A DNA stretch of 64,000 bases from Siphlonurus alternatus. Lineage: Eukaryota; Arthropoda; Insecta; Ephemeroptera; Siphlonuridae. Both the position numbers and the translations under genes were made by a program. Numbering within the stretch: position 1 is the first letter of the stretch; each line of letters starts with the position of its first letter. The notes under the pieces are model-generated. The model worked only from the letters and a program-made list of their open reading frames with translations. It was not told the DNA's origin and did not search any database. This document shows positions 11,740-23,249 of the stretch, piece after piece. The stretch is taken from NCBI GenBank assembly GCA_949825025.1, contig OX463785.1, forward strand, positions 4,877,979 to 4,941,978, in the 5' to 3' direction.

Positions 11740-12345
11740 TTAGAGACCGGATTTTTAAGCTGTAAAAACCTTATTTTAAGCGCTAAATTAAGCTCTAATA
11801 ATTATGCAAAATAAGCTGCATTAAGCTGTTAAAAGTTAATTAAGCCTGATACGGCTTTTTGGTTTTTATTGCATATTTGCAAAGATATAATACCATAAAA
11901 TATGTTTAAAATATTTATTTACGATAGAATTTACAGTTGTAAATACCTAAATTATTGTCACGTGACAGCAATTACGCACGGTGATTGGATAAAAATGGGA
12001 CAAATTTACGCACGAAAGATGAAAATTGGCGATCGTGACTGCACCATAGTAACTACAGCCACCATGAGGAGAAAAATCGAGGCATTATACATATTTTTTT
12101 TTTTACCAAATACAGTACGTCCTCACTATATCAAAATTGATCGTGTTTTCCTGCATTTTGTGAAAAAAATGCATTTTAAGCCGAAAAAATTGTGTTAAAA
12201 GCCGTAAATTAAGCTTTTTTAAGCTGTAAAAAAGATGCTATTTTCGGCCATAAAAATGCATGATTCGTGGACATCTTTCATTAGTTTTGATGTGCTATTA
12301 ATTTCTAAAAATCGTTACAGCTTAAAAATCCGGTCCCTAATGATT
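11740..12345. mobile_element. Foldback (FB-13) rich in TTAAGC motifs
   Basis: The left end AGAGACCGGATTTTTAAGCTG matches the complement of CAGCTTAAAAATCCGGTCCCT at 12320-12341. Both sides repeat AAGCTG/TTAAGC, and the interior holds a 98-codon open frame (11902-12198) without recognisable similarity. Confidence 0.7.
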
Positions 12346-12552
12346 TTCTTCTATATAATATAAAAGCTCATATAGATAGTATTTTTTTTTGTTTGTTTGA
12401 TTTGTTTATAATTTTTTGTTAGCATTTTTATTATTTTTTTTTTTTTTACTGTTATTAGAAGTAACAAATTGTGTTTCACAAATTTTGGAATTATGATGTT
12501 TATTAATTTTGTAATTTTGATTTGTTATATTTTTCATCTCTCAGATTTCACC

Positions 12553-12626
12553 ATGTGGAAATACGTAGCTGCATTGTTGCTTTTCTGCAGTGTTTTGCTC
12601 AATGTAAGTATTCTCAATTTATATAA

Positions 12627-12671
<45 letters not shown>

Positions 12672-15651
12672 TTAGCTGTATACATATTTTAGAATTTAAA
12701 ATATGTATTCATTCTTCTATGATTTATAAATTATAATAGTAATGCTGTTACTATGTATATAAAGGAGACACCCTATATAAAGGAAAAACATCGTATTGGA
12801 AAAATTTTCTCTTCAGCCTATTGTTAATCACCATGCACTGTGTTATTCTTATGGATCATGGTGATTAACAAGGCTGCAAAGGGAAATTTTTCAAGATGAC
12901 GACTGTACATTAAATATTTCCTTGCATTACAGGTAAATGCAGCATCAGTGGAGCAAGCAAGGAAGCATGCGGTGAGCTCCCGCTCTTCTGCTAGTAAGTT
13001 ATTATTTGTATTTTGGCAGAAAATATGATTAAGAATAAAAAGTTATTATTTGTTTTAGATATGTGTAGAATATAATTATATTCTAATTAAAAAATAGGAA
13101 GCGTTTCCATTATTTCCTTAAATTAACACTCATTATTCTAAATTCTTTTCCAGATCCTCGTGGCTTCGTGAACCTCGGCGGGGATCTCTACTTCTTCAGT
13201 GACGATGACGTAAGTACACGGAGAAAATTATCTGAGCTTCACAGTACACTGAAAAAAATAATTAGACTTCTTGCATATCAGCAACATAATTAATTTCCTA
13301 TTGTGTTGTTTTGATTTCTCCTTTCTTCCATTTTTTTTTTACCTATTTTACATTCTGAATTTCATACCATATGGAAATATTAATTACTTATATATTTTAA
13401 AGTATTTTATTTTACATTGTTATATTTCTATTTTCTATTTATATTTACTTACAAGAAAATACTTTTAATATTGCTCTTTATTTTTTTACTATCATGTTTT
13501 TGAGAATTTAATATATACTATTTGTTGGTATTCAATAAAAATTTCATTAAATATTTATTTTAAAATTTTACACGCATTGCTGTTTATAATTTAAATAATG
13601 ATTATGTAATATTTTAATAAACGATTAAATAAATAAATTTTAAATGCTAAATAAATAATAATTTAAATTTAAATGACTACTCCATCCTACGACATTTTAA
13701 AAATATTTATTACTTATAACAATATAATTTTATATTAACGTAATTCACGTTAAATATCTTTACATTATTAACGTTACAGAAAACATGGGACGGTGCTCTG
13801 GCGGCTTGTAGAGCACTTGGTATGAAGTTGGTCACTTTGGACAACGCGGCCAAGGACAACTTGATCCTCGACTACGTCCTTACACTAGGTTAGTGAAAGT
13901 CCATTAAAGGAGTACTTACGTGTGTTTATTGTGTTGGTCCTCTTAAGATATGTCACATTTCCAAGTAAATTTACTATTCGTTTAAACTCCCCGTATTATA
14001 AGACACTGTGATATCATAGAAAGTTCACAATATTTATTGTTGAAACAAAAAAAATATATAAAAATAATGGGGGACATTCACAAAGCACTTTAACCCCCAC
14101 TTTAGCCCCAATTTTTAACCCTGGTGCTAAACATAGTACTAAACCAGGGGCTAACCATGTTAAGCTCATAGCTTAGCACCATGTTTAGCACCAGGGTTAA
14201 AAATCAGGGCTAAATTGGGGGTTAAAGTGCTTTGTGAATGTCCCCCATTAATGTATTCTTGAAATGAAACATTGCAGCTGTTATGAAATTTATACTCAAT
14301 AAATTTGGCCAATATTGCTACTATTTTCAACTTTATCGTTCAGTTGAAAGTTAACGATAAATGAGATGGATTTCATCATTAGTAGAACAATTTCGTCTTC
14401 AACTCATTCTAAACGCGTCTAAATTTATAAAACTTTTCACACAGTCATAACTTCTTCCTCGCTCAAAAAGAAGATAAAATTGAAATAAAATTTCTAAAAT
14501 GTCATGCTATGTAAGAGAAAATAAGACGTAATCTCATAATTGGCTTAATTTTGTCTCAGAAACGGTGCAAAATATAGGATGAAAAAAGACAAAGCATAAA
14601 AAAACATATATAATATACTGTACAATACAATGCACAATTATATCTGTATATTTATGGAAATTTTGTATGTTATTTATCTGACCATAACACCTAGAGTCAA
14701 ATTAAATGATATTCCCCCCGGAAGTAGCTGGAAGTGTGAAGTTTATGGTCATTCTGTTTGTAATTTAGTTTTGAGGCTTAATATCGAGGCTTACAGTAGA
14801 AATGTTAACCCATATGTAAAATTACAACGTTGAAATACAAGTAGATGGATCAGAAACTCTATACTTCCGGATGGATCGTCATATAAATTTGACTGTAACA
14901 ACCTGATTTAAAATAAATTTCATCCATTATTCACTATTGAGCTTTCTTCTCGTCTAATTTTCTCCTTTTTGCACCATTTTAGAGGAAAAAAATATTAAAA
15001 AAAAATTCCTCTTATTGAACATAAAATGATAAAAATTTTGTCTCCATTTCATCCTCACTTTGAGCGAAGAGGAAATAAGATGTGTTTCTGAGATAAAAAT
15101 ACGTTATAAGAATAGGTTTAAGAGTGTAAAGGATGAGTTTGAAGACGTAATTTTTTAACAAGAGGGGGTAGGAGGGCACGTATGTTGTTTACACGACATT
15201 CCGTGGTCTTAATTACCCCAGTGGAGTATAGACAGCCGTAACAAGCTGCCTTCTTTCTCCCAACTTCATCTAGTAGTCAGTCACACTCATCCCAAGTCAT
15301 GAAAAGTCTTTTATGTTCGAGATTTGAACCGCGGACCTTGCGAACAAGAAACACGCGCTCAAGTCACTACACCATAGAGCTGGATATTATTAACTACAAC
15401 CATATTTCCCCCCAGATCCCAACTTCTACTGGTGGACGGCCGGTATGCGGCCCGCCAACTCCCGGACGTGGTCTTGGATCACGACCGGACAGAGCTTCGT
15501 GTATACACACTGGATGTACGATGAACCCGGGATGGACTACACCAAGCAAGGGTGCATGCAAACCGTGTTCTACTGGTGGCCTACTGAGGATAGGGGGTGG
15601 GCCGAGATGGATTGTAACGACATTGCCTGGTCTTATATCTGTGAATACTGA
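12553..15651 (+). CDS. Secreted C-type lectin B (5 exons)
   Basis: Exons 12553-12603, 12933-12993, 13154-13209, 13780-13888 and 15416-15651 join to 170 residues. Residues 1-17 begin a signal peptide (KYVAALLLFCSVLL). The carbohydrate-recognition fold occupies about 38-170: FVNLGGDLYFFSDD, KTWDGALAACRALGMKLVTL, WWTAGM, then C139, C159 and C168 with C66 giving the two canonical disulfides. The calcium/sugar loop reads EPG at 129-131 instead of the mannose-type EPN, and the second site reads EMDCND, so sugar specificity may be altered or lost. The last intron (13889-15415) carries an FB-14 hairpin, two R260 copies, a Tc1-like MITE and a tRNA-derived SINE. A CTCTCAG just before the start could be the end of a 5' UTR intron. 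It lies between lipocalin-like genes A and C, which are on the opposite strand. Confidence 0.87.
12805..12913. repeat. Hairpin element in intron 1 of lectin B
   Basis: Copy of the TTGTTAATCACCATG hairpin with a short loop (CACTGTGTTATTCTTATGGAT). Confidence 0.8.
14069..14249. mobile_element. FB-14-type hairpin, nearly perfect
   Basis: TGGGGGACATTCACAAAGCA / GTGCTTTGTGAATGTCCCCC, flanked by TAA(T)/(A)TTA. The arms carry CCCCCACTTTAGCCCC and ACCCTGGTGCTAAACAT with complements. It sits in the last intron of lectin B. Confidence 0.85.
14385..14600 (-). repeat. R260 copy
   Basis: Diverged reverse copy in the last intron of lectin B. Confidence 0.6.
14692..14896. mobile_element. Tc1/mariner-like MITE (FB-5)
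   Basis: Ends TAGAGTCAAATTAAATG and TATAAATTTGACTGTA; inner arms carry CCGGAAGTAGCTGGAAGTG. The family signature TA + CAGTCAAATTTA suggests Tc1/mariner-type mobilisation. Other copies: 32508-32728, 41414-41630, 54451-54667 and 62154-62370. Confidence 0.7.
14908..15166 (+). repeat. R260 copy
   Basis: Forward copy directly beside the Tc1-like MITE. Confidence 0.75.
15185..15385 (-). mobile_element. tRNA-derived SINE
   Basis: Read on the minus strand, the 3' part of this block gives TGGTGTAGTGACTTGAGC (box A-like) and GCGGTTCAAATCTCG (box B-like), spaced as in a tRNA. The remainder, toward 15185, is a tRNA-unrelated body. It lies about 30 bp before the last exon of lectin B. Confidence 0.65.
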
Positions 15652-15661
15652 GGGAATTGGA

Positions 15662-15667
15662 AATAAA
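15662..15667 (+). terminator. Polyadenylation signal of lectin B
   Basis: AATAAA 11 bp after the stop codon, making a very short 3' UTR. From here to 16500 the DNA is AT-rich without recognised features. Confidence 0.65.
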
Positions 15668-16500
15668 AATATTTGAGAAATTAATTATTTGTTTTTAATT
15701 ATATAGTATGAGATAGAAGGATAACAACTGGATTAAATTTATTACGTATTTTATAGTGGTTCTTGATTTGTTTTTTATATCGTCTTAATTGAATTGTTAG
15801 TTCATGTATTGTACTGATTATTATAAAAATTAAAAGACACCAGTGTAAACTTCAGACAATTATTATTGAAGAATCGCTTTAAATTTTTACAAGAAATGAA
15901 CTCTTAGCAGAAAACACGATTATTTTCTTTCTCATGTGGTGGTCTCTTTAAAGGTATAGATGACTAAGAATTATAATTATATTACCTCACGTTAAATTTT
16001 TAGAATATGTTTACCTGAAAATTATAATTTTTTAAATTTAAAAATACAATTATTATCTAATAAAATATGATATGAAATTTAAACATGCTTATAAAAAAAT
16101 ATATATCTTTTGAAAATAGTCTACAAATATATCAGTATCGTAAATTAATTTTACAGAAAATATTTAAATACAGTATAATTGATTAAATAATATTCATTTG
16201 TGAAAATTATTTATTATCAAATTGTCAAGTCTGGTGATTTCCATTACCTTCACCTTTCCTTGCATTGACAATAATTGAAGATATAATTCTGACTAGAAAC
16301 AGAGCGCTTGTGCTTATCGTTAGCACTTTCTTTATCAATGTAACATGATGCCAAGCACGTAACTTTGTTTCGATAAAGAGAGATTACACTCACCCACTAC
16401 ATGTTCAGATTTGTCTGATATTGCATAACATTGCACACGTATACCTCTGTACACCACAAACTTTACCCTTATTCTGTTTGAAGGCGTTGCCATTGTACAA

Positions 16501-16829
16501 TGGACAACTTACATGAAAAAATTTTATTGCAGAAATGAATAGATGGTACCAAATTATGCTACTCTGAATTTTTTCAGATTTTTTTGAGAACCAGAACAAT
16601 TTCTAAATAATTATTGAAAGCCCTGTGATTTCAGTTGACACCCCTGAATCCTTAATAAAAAGGATAAAGACTGGACGCCTATTGACGCCTCCAGGGGGCG
16701 TGGCCGCACTTTCAATCATTATTTAAAAATAGTTCTGGGTCTCAAAAAAATCTGAAAGAATTCAGAGCAGCATAATTTGGTATCCTTTATTCATTTCTGC
16801 AATAAAAAATTTTCATGTATGTTGTCCAT
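16501..16829. mobile_element. FB-2 foldback MITE
   Basis: Ends TGGACAACTTACATGAAAAA and complement; arms carry GGTACCAAATTATGCTACTC and a GGCGTCAATAGGCGTCC-type centre. Copies: 35951-36279, 53461-53799, 56022-56229 (partial), 56230-56562 and 56573-57105 (interrupted). Confidence 0.85.
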
Positions 16830-16931
16830 TATATAAAACTTGTAATATAAAGTTAAATAAAAATATAACAATACATTTCTACATTTCTACATTACAAAAT
16901 ATATTTAATTTTAATATTTTCCAACATTTCG

Positions 16932-19642
16932 TCAACAAGACGTGTCCCACTCCCAAGGGTTGTATTTTTGCAGACTCAGGGTAGTCTTCAGGTCGTCCCT
17001 GATGGCCCCCAGCTCATCCAAGGTCAAAGTCAGGTTGCGACGCACCGCCACGTTCAGACCGACCAACAGAAGTTCGTCAGGCCCCACGTCACCAAGCTCG
17101 TCAGGTGCAGAGGCCACGTTCTCTTGGGCCTCGAGCTGCGGGATGGTCATGCACGTGGCGAACACGTAGTACCTGGAGGGCTGGGCTTGGAGGACAAGGA
17201 CCTCCATGTCTGCAAAAAAATGAAGACAATGGCGTAATTTTTTTATTAGGTCAAATACAGTAATGGAGGCTTTAAGTGATTCCTGTCGGAAAAATTTGAA
17301 AATTTTCTCCACAAAACACCATGCTAGAAATTTTTAAATTTTTCTCAATAACTATAGTTAAAGATTTCAACTTAAAAACCATCTTCTACCACATAATTAA
17401 GGGTATTTTGATAATGAAACAAGAACTAGCTTATTTTCCTCTAAAATATTCGAGTTATTAATTTTTAAAATTGACTATAACATGGAGAAATGGAACTTCC
17501 ATGTTAAATTAGTCAACTTTATGAATTAATAACTCGAAAACTACCTAGTTTTTTCATATCTGATATTTTACCTGCTGATAGGGGATGTAGAGGAGAACAT
17601 TTTAAATTTTTTTCATAATTTTCATGAATGGCATTTTTATTAACATTGGGCGTATATTATCTCTACCTTTTAAAGACATTTTTAGAGGAAAATAGGTTAG
17701 AGCTTTTATCTTATATTATCTTAATGCCAAAAAAAGCAATTTCGAGTTGTGTTTGTTTTTGTACATAGAATTTGATAGGACGGTGGGAACACTACAAAAT
17801 CAACTTATAGTATCGGAGTATCGACATTAAAATTTGTTTTATTAAGAGTTTCTCAACTAACCCAAGGGGTACGGTTCGTGCGCAGAATATTTCCAGTCAC
17901 CAGCTTTCTTGTCTTTGTGCGTGGACGTCCAGCGAGCGTCCCTCATGTAGAGCGTTCCGTTGGGGAGATAGTAGGAGTCGGTGCCCGATACCTCGGTGTC
18001 GGTGATGTTCTCGATGTCGGTGCGCAGACAACAGCCGGTCACGAAGTTATAATCGGGATAGTCGGGAGAACCGAAGTGGAACAACATCATCTCCAGACGA
18101 ACCCAGCTGCCAAGGAACTACAGGGAAAAATTTAGCAATCAGGTCAGACTGATCTGAAAATTACTGACGTGAGGGAGCTATTTTACTTTTTAAGGATCCA
18201 AGGGGAGGGGGGGGGTGCCAACATAACTTGCGTATTGCCATTGTAAAACATGTAAAATATATTTAACAAGATATTTATCAAGGATGCCACGGATTCACCT
18301 TTTACCTTTTAAAAGGGACCTCCTATAACCCCAACCCCCTTCCTCTGCCCTTGCATTGTAAAAGTGTTGTTAGAAGTCGAGTTTTATGATTTTACAGCTG
18401 TTGCAGAATTTTGAAATTATTAAAACCAAACTTTATTATTTGTTAATATTATTGTAGTAACTTAAACTGAATTTATATTATAATTTCGTGCATGAAAATA
18501 ATGAAATATAACGACAGTAATTTATTGTTTTTTCATTTATTATATCCATGAATATTGCAGGGTGGTTTTTCTTTTGTATACGGTATACATCATTATAGTC
18601 ATTAGCATTGATAACAGGCTATTGCAGTACACATATAGTAACACATAATTATTTTGCTTGAAATGTATTGTAATGTTCATGAAATCAAATTCACAATTCT
18701 GGGAATAATTAATGAATAAAACAAAAATTAATTATAAATTATTTTATTGGATGCATTCACAAATTCATGCACATAAAAATATAAATAAATAGTATGAATG
18801 ACAATATTTTTAAGTGGCATCTGACAAGCTCCTGTATGTCATATAAAATGATATAAATGATAAAATAAATTATAATACGTATTGTTTACAAAAACATGCT
18901 TGTGGAACATTTTAATATATATATATTATAATATAATTATAATTGAATTTTATTTCACTTTTCGGACTTTTACCTTTGCCGGTGTTCGATGTAATTCTTC
19001 TGTGTGTAGTATGTTGCGATGGTCACTTAGTGACGTGCACGAACACGAAGTGACCATCGCAACATACTACACACAGAAGGATTACATCGAACACCGGCAA
19101 AGGTAAAAGTCCGAAAAGTGAAATAAAATTCAATATGAATGTCCTTTCCACGAAAAAGTAATTTACTAATAATGGAGTATTGACCTCAAATTTTTATATT
19201 ACAGAAATGGATAAAGCGTGCAAAGTTAGTTTTTTCAGATTTTTTTGAGCCTGGGAACTATTTTTAAAAAATTATTGAAAGTCCTTTTTGTGACGTCACG
19301 CGGCGGCAAGTCCTATATTTTTCTTAAGGAGCGGCGTATCGTGACGTCACAAAAAGAATTTTAAATAATTTTTTAAAAATAGTTTCCGGGTTCAAAAAAA
19401 TCTGAAAAAAATCAGGGTGGCATAACTTTGCACCCTCTATCCATTTCTGTAATAAAAAAAAATGAGGTCGATACTCCATTGTAATATTCAAATATATGCT
19501 CCAAAATTATACTGACCTCCGACAAACTCAGGTTATCCAGGGGATTTAATTTGGAGCAGAAGTACCTGGTTTTACCACTGGGGGCAGCACTTGTGACCAC
19601 CACCAAAACCAACAAAACTGCACCAGCAAGTTTGAGCAGCAT
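16932..19642 (-). CDS. Lipocalin-like secreted protein C (3 exons)
   Basis: Exons 19517-19642, 17862-18117 and 16932-17209 give 219 residues, with intron phases 0 and 1 as in the other lipocalin-like genes. The signal peptide (KLAGAVLLVLVVVTSAA) is followed by RYFCSKLNPLDNLSLSE; exon 2 starts FLGSW, the G-x-W of the barrel entrance; exon 3 starts DMEVLVLQAQPSRYYVFATC and ends WDTSC, placing the usual family cysteine at the C-terminus. Exon 2 has an extra vicinal Cys pair (TGCCLRTD), absent from the F-I group. It is more diverged than F-I and lacks their MWRL exon 1, so it is a separate branch. The ligand cannot be read from sequence. An AGGTCA-4-AGGTCA element lies just upstream of the start codon. 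Intron 1 contains a near-perfect palindrome and an FB-1 copy. Confidence 0.83.
17385..17712. mobile_element. FB-16 foldback in intron 2 of lipocalin C
   Basis: Contains TTCGAGTTATTAATTTTTAA facing TTAATAACTCGAAAAC and ATAGGGGATGTAGAGGAGAA at one end. A related copy is at 23668-24040, nested inside an FB-3 element. Confidence 0.6.
18942..19134. repeat. Near-perfect 193-bp palindrome (FB-6)
   Basis: Two arms of about 91 bp with about two mismatches around an 11-bp centre (ACGTGCACGAA). The arms run from ATTGAATTTTATTTCACTTT through CCGGTGTTCGATGTAAT to GATGGTCACTT. Fragments or split copies occur at 45755-45850 and 51358-51820. Confidence 0.9.
19172..19479. mobile_element. FB-1 foldback MITE
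   Basis: Copy inside intron 1 of lipocalin C, 38 bp from the exon 1 donor; the frame that runs from exon 1 into it is not coding beyond 19517. Confidence 0.85.
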
Positions 19643-19695
19643 CTTGACGCGAACTGATATTCACATTTTTATGTTGTATTGTAATCTTATGTCAG

Positions 19696-19711
19696 AGGTC
19701 ATTAAAGGTCA
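19696..19711 (+). promoter_or_regulatory. AGGTCA direct repeat with 4-bp spacer upstream of lipocalin C
   Basis: AGGTCA-TTAA-AGGTCA, 54 bp before the start codon of the minus-strand gene. The DR4 arrangement is a known nuclear-receptor half-site layout. Matching context (ATGTCA(A/G)AGGTCA) recurs upstream of lipocalins F and H. Confidence 0.45.
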
Positions 19712-19796
19712 GGGAGGTTATCTGAGCGCTTGCAGAACATCATCTTTGTAATAACATGTGCAACGTAAACATGCAGATGAGTAACATGACTTTGAC

Positions 19797-19880
19797 CATT
19801 GTCATTGAATATTGTCATTGAATATTGTCATTGAATATTGTCATTGAATATTGTCATTGAATATTGTCATTGAATATTGC
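19797..19880. repeat. 13-bp tandem repeat
   Basis: TGAATATTGTCAT repeated about six times upstream of lipocalin C. Confidence 0.9.
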
Positions 19881-20057
19881 GTTTTATATCGGACGCAACT
19901 ATACTTCCGCTTTGCTCACTAGAACTATTATTGTTTGTAAACAATTGTAGTGATTTTTTTTTCTTTTTTTAGTTCTCATTTTATTTACTATGTGTGACAT
20001 ACGTCAATTATCATGATACTAGCTTATAATTGCATGTGCAAGCACTGTTTTATTTAC

Positions 20058-20312
20058 CCGAGTTAAAATAAATTCGCTATTATAAGCTCTTCTTTCGTCT
20101 AATTTCCTCTTATTTTGCACCATTTTAGAGGGAAAAAGAATAGATTACGTCTTATTTCCTCTTCTTGAGCATAAAATGTTAGAAGTGTTGTCTTCATTTT
20201 TTCATCCTCACTTTCAGCAAGGAGGAAATAAGATGTGTTTTAAAAATAAAAATGTTAGATTCAGACGTGTAAAGGATGAGTTGAAGACGTAATTTTTTAA
20301 CTAAGGTATCTT
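20058..20312 (+). repeat. R260 copy
   Basis: Intergenic forward copy. Confidence 0.75.
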
Positions 20313-20424
20313 TTGTAAGATTGTAAAATGTGCAAATTAATAAAAATATATTATATTGTTGTGTGAATCAAGTATTTAACATCATAGACAGGATGCGAAC
20401 ATCAATATATTATCTACATATAAA

Positions 20425-20577
20425 ATCGTTCGGAATAGTGAGCTATTATATATAGCATAGACAATTTTCATTGCAATAATGAGCTATCTGCTATTTCCGG
20501 TGAATGCATGAGCTGTATGTCAGTATAAAATAAAGCTCACTTAAAATAGCAGATAGCTCATTATTCCGGACGAGGGA
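20425..20577. repeat. Foldback with AATAGTGAGCTAT arms
   Basis: GTTCGGAATAGTGAGCTAT faces ATAGCTCATTATTCCGGACG. Same family as 10140-10275. The following 20580-21480 is AT-rich with homopolymer runs and nothing recognisable. Confidence 0.7.
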
Positions 20578-21509
20578 CAGTATAACACCATACCCACAAC
20601 TGCCGTGGGTTAATAAAATTATTTTTAAAGTTTTATTTATTGGTGCTTTAATTATTAAATATTGGAAAAAGAATAACCAAACATGAATTTAATTATTTTT
20701 AGCAGGTAGTCAGGGAATATACCTTGCCAAGTAGTAATGATTTATTTATATATTGAAATTATATATATCCTAAAAAAATAATGGAATTTTGGTATGAAAA
20801 GAAAACACAATTTTTGAAGAAATATTTATATTAGTACATATTATTTTAATATATATTATTGCTTAATGTATTTATTCAGTTATTGCAGACATGAACACAT
20901 TATTTCTTGTAAGAACTCATCCCTTTAATTAAACAATTAGACAATTTTAAGGAAGAAATAATGTGGTATCAGCCACATTAGTGAAATAGTGCCTTTGGTG
21001 CTTTGCTGTGGTTATCCGCATCCTTTTTTACTTGTATTTTTCTTTTGTAATTTGGATGGAATATAAATAAATAAAAATAAAATAAATACATTATTTAAAA
21101 ATCGGATCATCAGAAGAGAAAACGAAATTCGAGTAAAAAAATATTTCGGTTGTTTTGGTAAAGAATCTAGCTCATATAAAAAAAAAAATGCATGATTATA
21201 TTCTTAACTTCAGAATTCAGATATCAAATTTTAAAGCTAAGATTATTATATTATTATGCAAAACATTTTTTATATAATATTATATGCTACATCATCATAT
21301 TTTTTTTTTTTCACAGTTTATGCCATGATGTTCTTTTTATCAAAGTAACATTTTTTAACGGGCGGTATAAATTAACAGTTTTTTTTCTTTTTTTTTATAA
21401 ATGTCAAAATAATAATTTAATATTGTTTTTTTTTTTTCTTAAGACAATAGAAAATTCTAATTGTTTTCGGTAAATCTTTCAATTCTTCTAACGAATGCAA
21501 AAATTTTGG

Positions 21510-22260
21510 CACTTTGAGCAGCTTAACAGACAGCTAACGTATCCTCCCCGAGTCCAAGCTCTGAGCTTTGCGTTAACCCCGGACTTAATAAGCGCAAGTA
21601 TCCTCACTCCTCCCTCGTTCCGAGAGCGCTGTGCTCAGTCCTGGACTCAAGTGTCTGCACACCACCCTCCGTGCCGGTACAACCTACACCCCCGTTAGTC
21701 GCAGTCGGCTGATTAAAAGGCATACAGGCCTCAAATTACAAATTAGACAGTCACCAAGTGGGTTTAGAGTATATAATCAACATTCGCATCATTTTTTTCC
21801 ACGCGTGATGCATCCGTGCGAAGTCGCAGTTCAAAGTAAGAAATTTAGTCCTTGATGACGTCACGAAGTCCTTGATGACGTCACAACTCAATGCTAATCG
21901 GTGCTAGCTGTGAGTTGTGACGTCAGCAAGGACTTTCTTTACAGTGCGACTTCGCACAGACGCACCGCGCGCAGGTAAAAATAATACGAATGTTGATTAT
22001 AAACTTGAGCAACACTTAATGTCTGTCTAATTTGTAAGTTGAGGCCTGTATACCTTTAACGCGTCAACCGCGCGGCTAATGGTCCTTCCGACCTCCAGGG
22101 AACGTGTCCCAGCTACTGTATCCGCCCCTTACAGTGCACCCTGACCCCAGCGTGGTTAGGACTGGGGTAGGGGAGTGACAAGGGTTACCTTTGGACAGGA
22201 AGCAACTCGCCCTGTGATCTGGAGACTACATGTTGCATTAGCAAGGGAGGTAAAGTGCTT
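21510..22260. mobile_element. Foldback (21718-22063) between two GC-rich blocks
   Basis: The foldback has arms AGGCATACAGGCCTCAAATT and complement, with GTCCTTGATGACGTCACAAC-type centre. The flanking blocks 21510-21715 and 22064-22260 are far richer in C and G than their surroundings (CCACCCTCCGTGCCGGTAC; CCGCCCCTTACAGTGCACCC). They may be one older unit split by the foldback, but no coding similarity was recognised. Confidence 0.55.
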
Positions 22261-22545
22261 TGCAGTCTTTGCACTGTTAATTTTTTTTTAAATAAATTAT
22301 ATTTGATTCGCTCTTCAATGAGAAAATTTTTATAATCCATTTCAAATTTTAATCTCACTATTTTTTTCTCCAACTTTTTTCTTTTGTTCGTCGTTCAAAG
22401 TGATTAGTAAATAGGAAATAAAAACATTTTTTTTATATTACACTTATATATATATATATATATATATATATGGATATAATTTAATACAATATTTAATTTT
22501 TCATCTATTTTGGTGCAAAAAAGGAAGAATAAATACGAAACTTTA

Positions 22546-23208
22546 AAGTAAAGTGATCACGAGAAAAAAAAGTTAAGTTATTACTGTCTAAAAATAGTTC
22601 AAGTGGTCCTCCATATGGAACTGAAATCCAAAAAATTCCATCTCAAATAGGTTCTCCAGAAAAAAAAATCCAAAGTCTGAATGAGCGCGTCGCTTAACAT
22701 TGGACCTTACCTGACAAAGGCCCTCGATTATCTCGAAAAAATACCGCGTTCAGTGGTATGAAAAAATAAATATAGCGATGTTCTATGACTTAATCTTTAA
22801 CCACAAGCACAAGAAATTTTGATTTTTTTTCGAATCAGATTTTCCGTAAAAAAAAATCGTGAAAATTAACTATGTTAAATTATCATAAGAAATTTCCAAG
22901 ATTTTTTTACGTAAAATCTGATTCGAAAAAAAAAATACTCAAAATTTGCATGTGCATTTGCTCAAGTCATAGAACATCGCTATATTTTTTTCATACCACT
23001 GAACGCAGTATTTTTTTGAAATAATCGAAGGTCTTTGTCAGGTAAGGCCCAATGTTTAAGCGACGCGCTTATTCAGATTTTGGAATTTTTTTCTGGAGAA
23101 CCTATTTGAGATGGAATTTTTTGGATTTCAGTTCCATATGGAGGACCACTTGAGCTATTTTTAGACAGTACTAACTCAATTTTTTTTTCTCGTGATCACT
23201 TTACTTAA
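22546..23208. mobile_element. Large foldback, ~660 bp (FB-7)
   Basis: Arms of roughly 270 bp begin AGTAAAGTGATCACGAGAAA and share TGGTCCTCCATATGGAACTG, AAGCGACGCGC-type and AGCGATGTTCTATGACTT. The right end is about 40 bp from the stop codon of lectin D. A fragment recurs at 41755-41835. Confidence 0.85.
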
Positions 23209-23249
23209 AAAGCGAATAAAAGAAAATTGTTTTGTACACTGTGGTGGAA

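Noticed and set aside
15330..15385. Possible tRNA gene on the minus strand
   Set aside because: Box A and box B are present but the acceptor stem does not close; better explained as a SINE head.
15299..15676. 125-codon frame at the last exon of lectin B
   Set aside because: Different frame from the lectin; the lectin frame has the conserved cysteines and a good acceptor at 15415.
19797..19880. CRISPR-like direct repeats
   Set aside because: Simple 13-bp tandem repeat without spacers in a eukaryotic genome.
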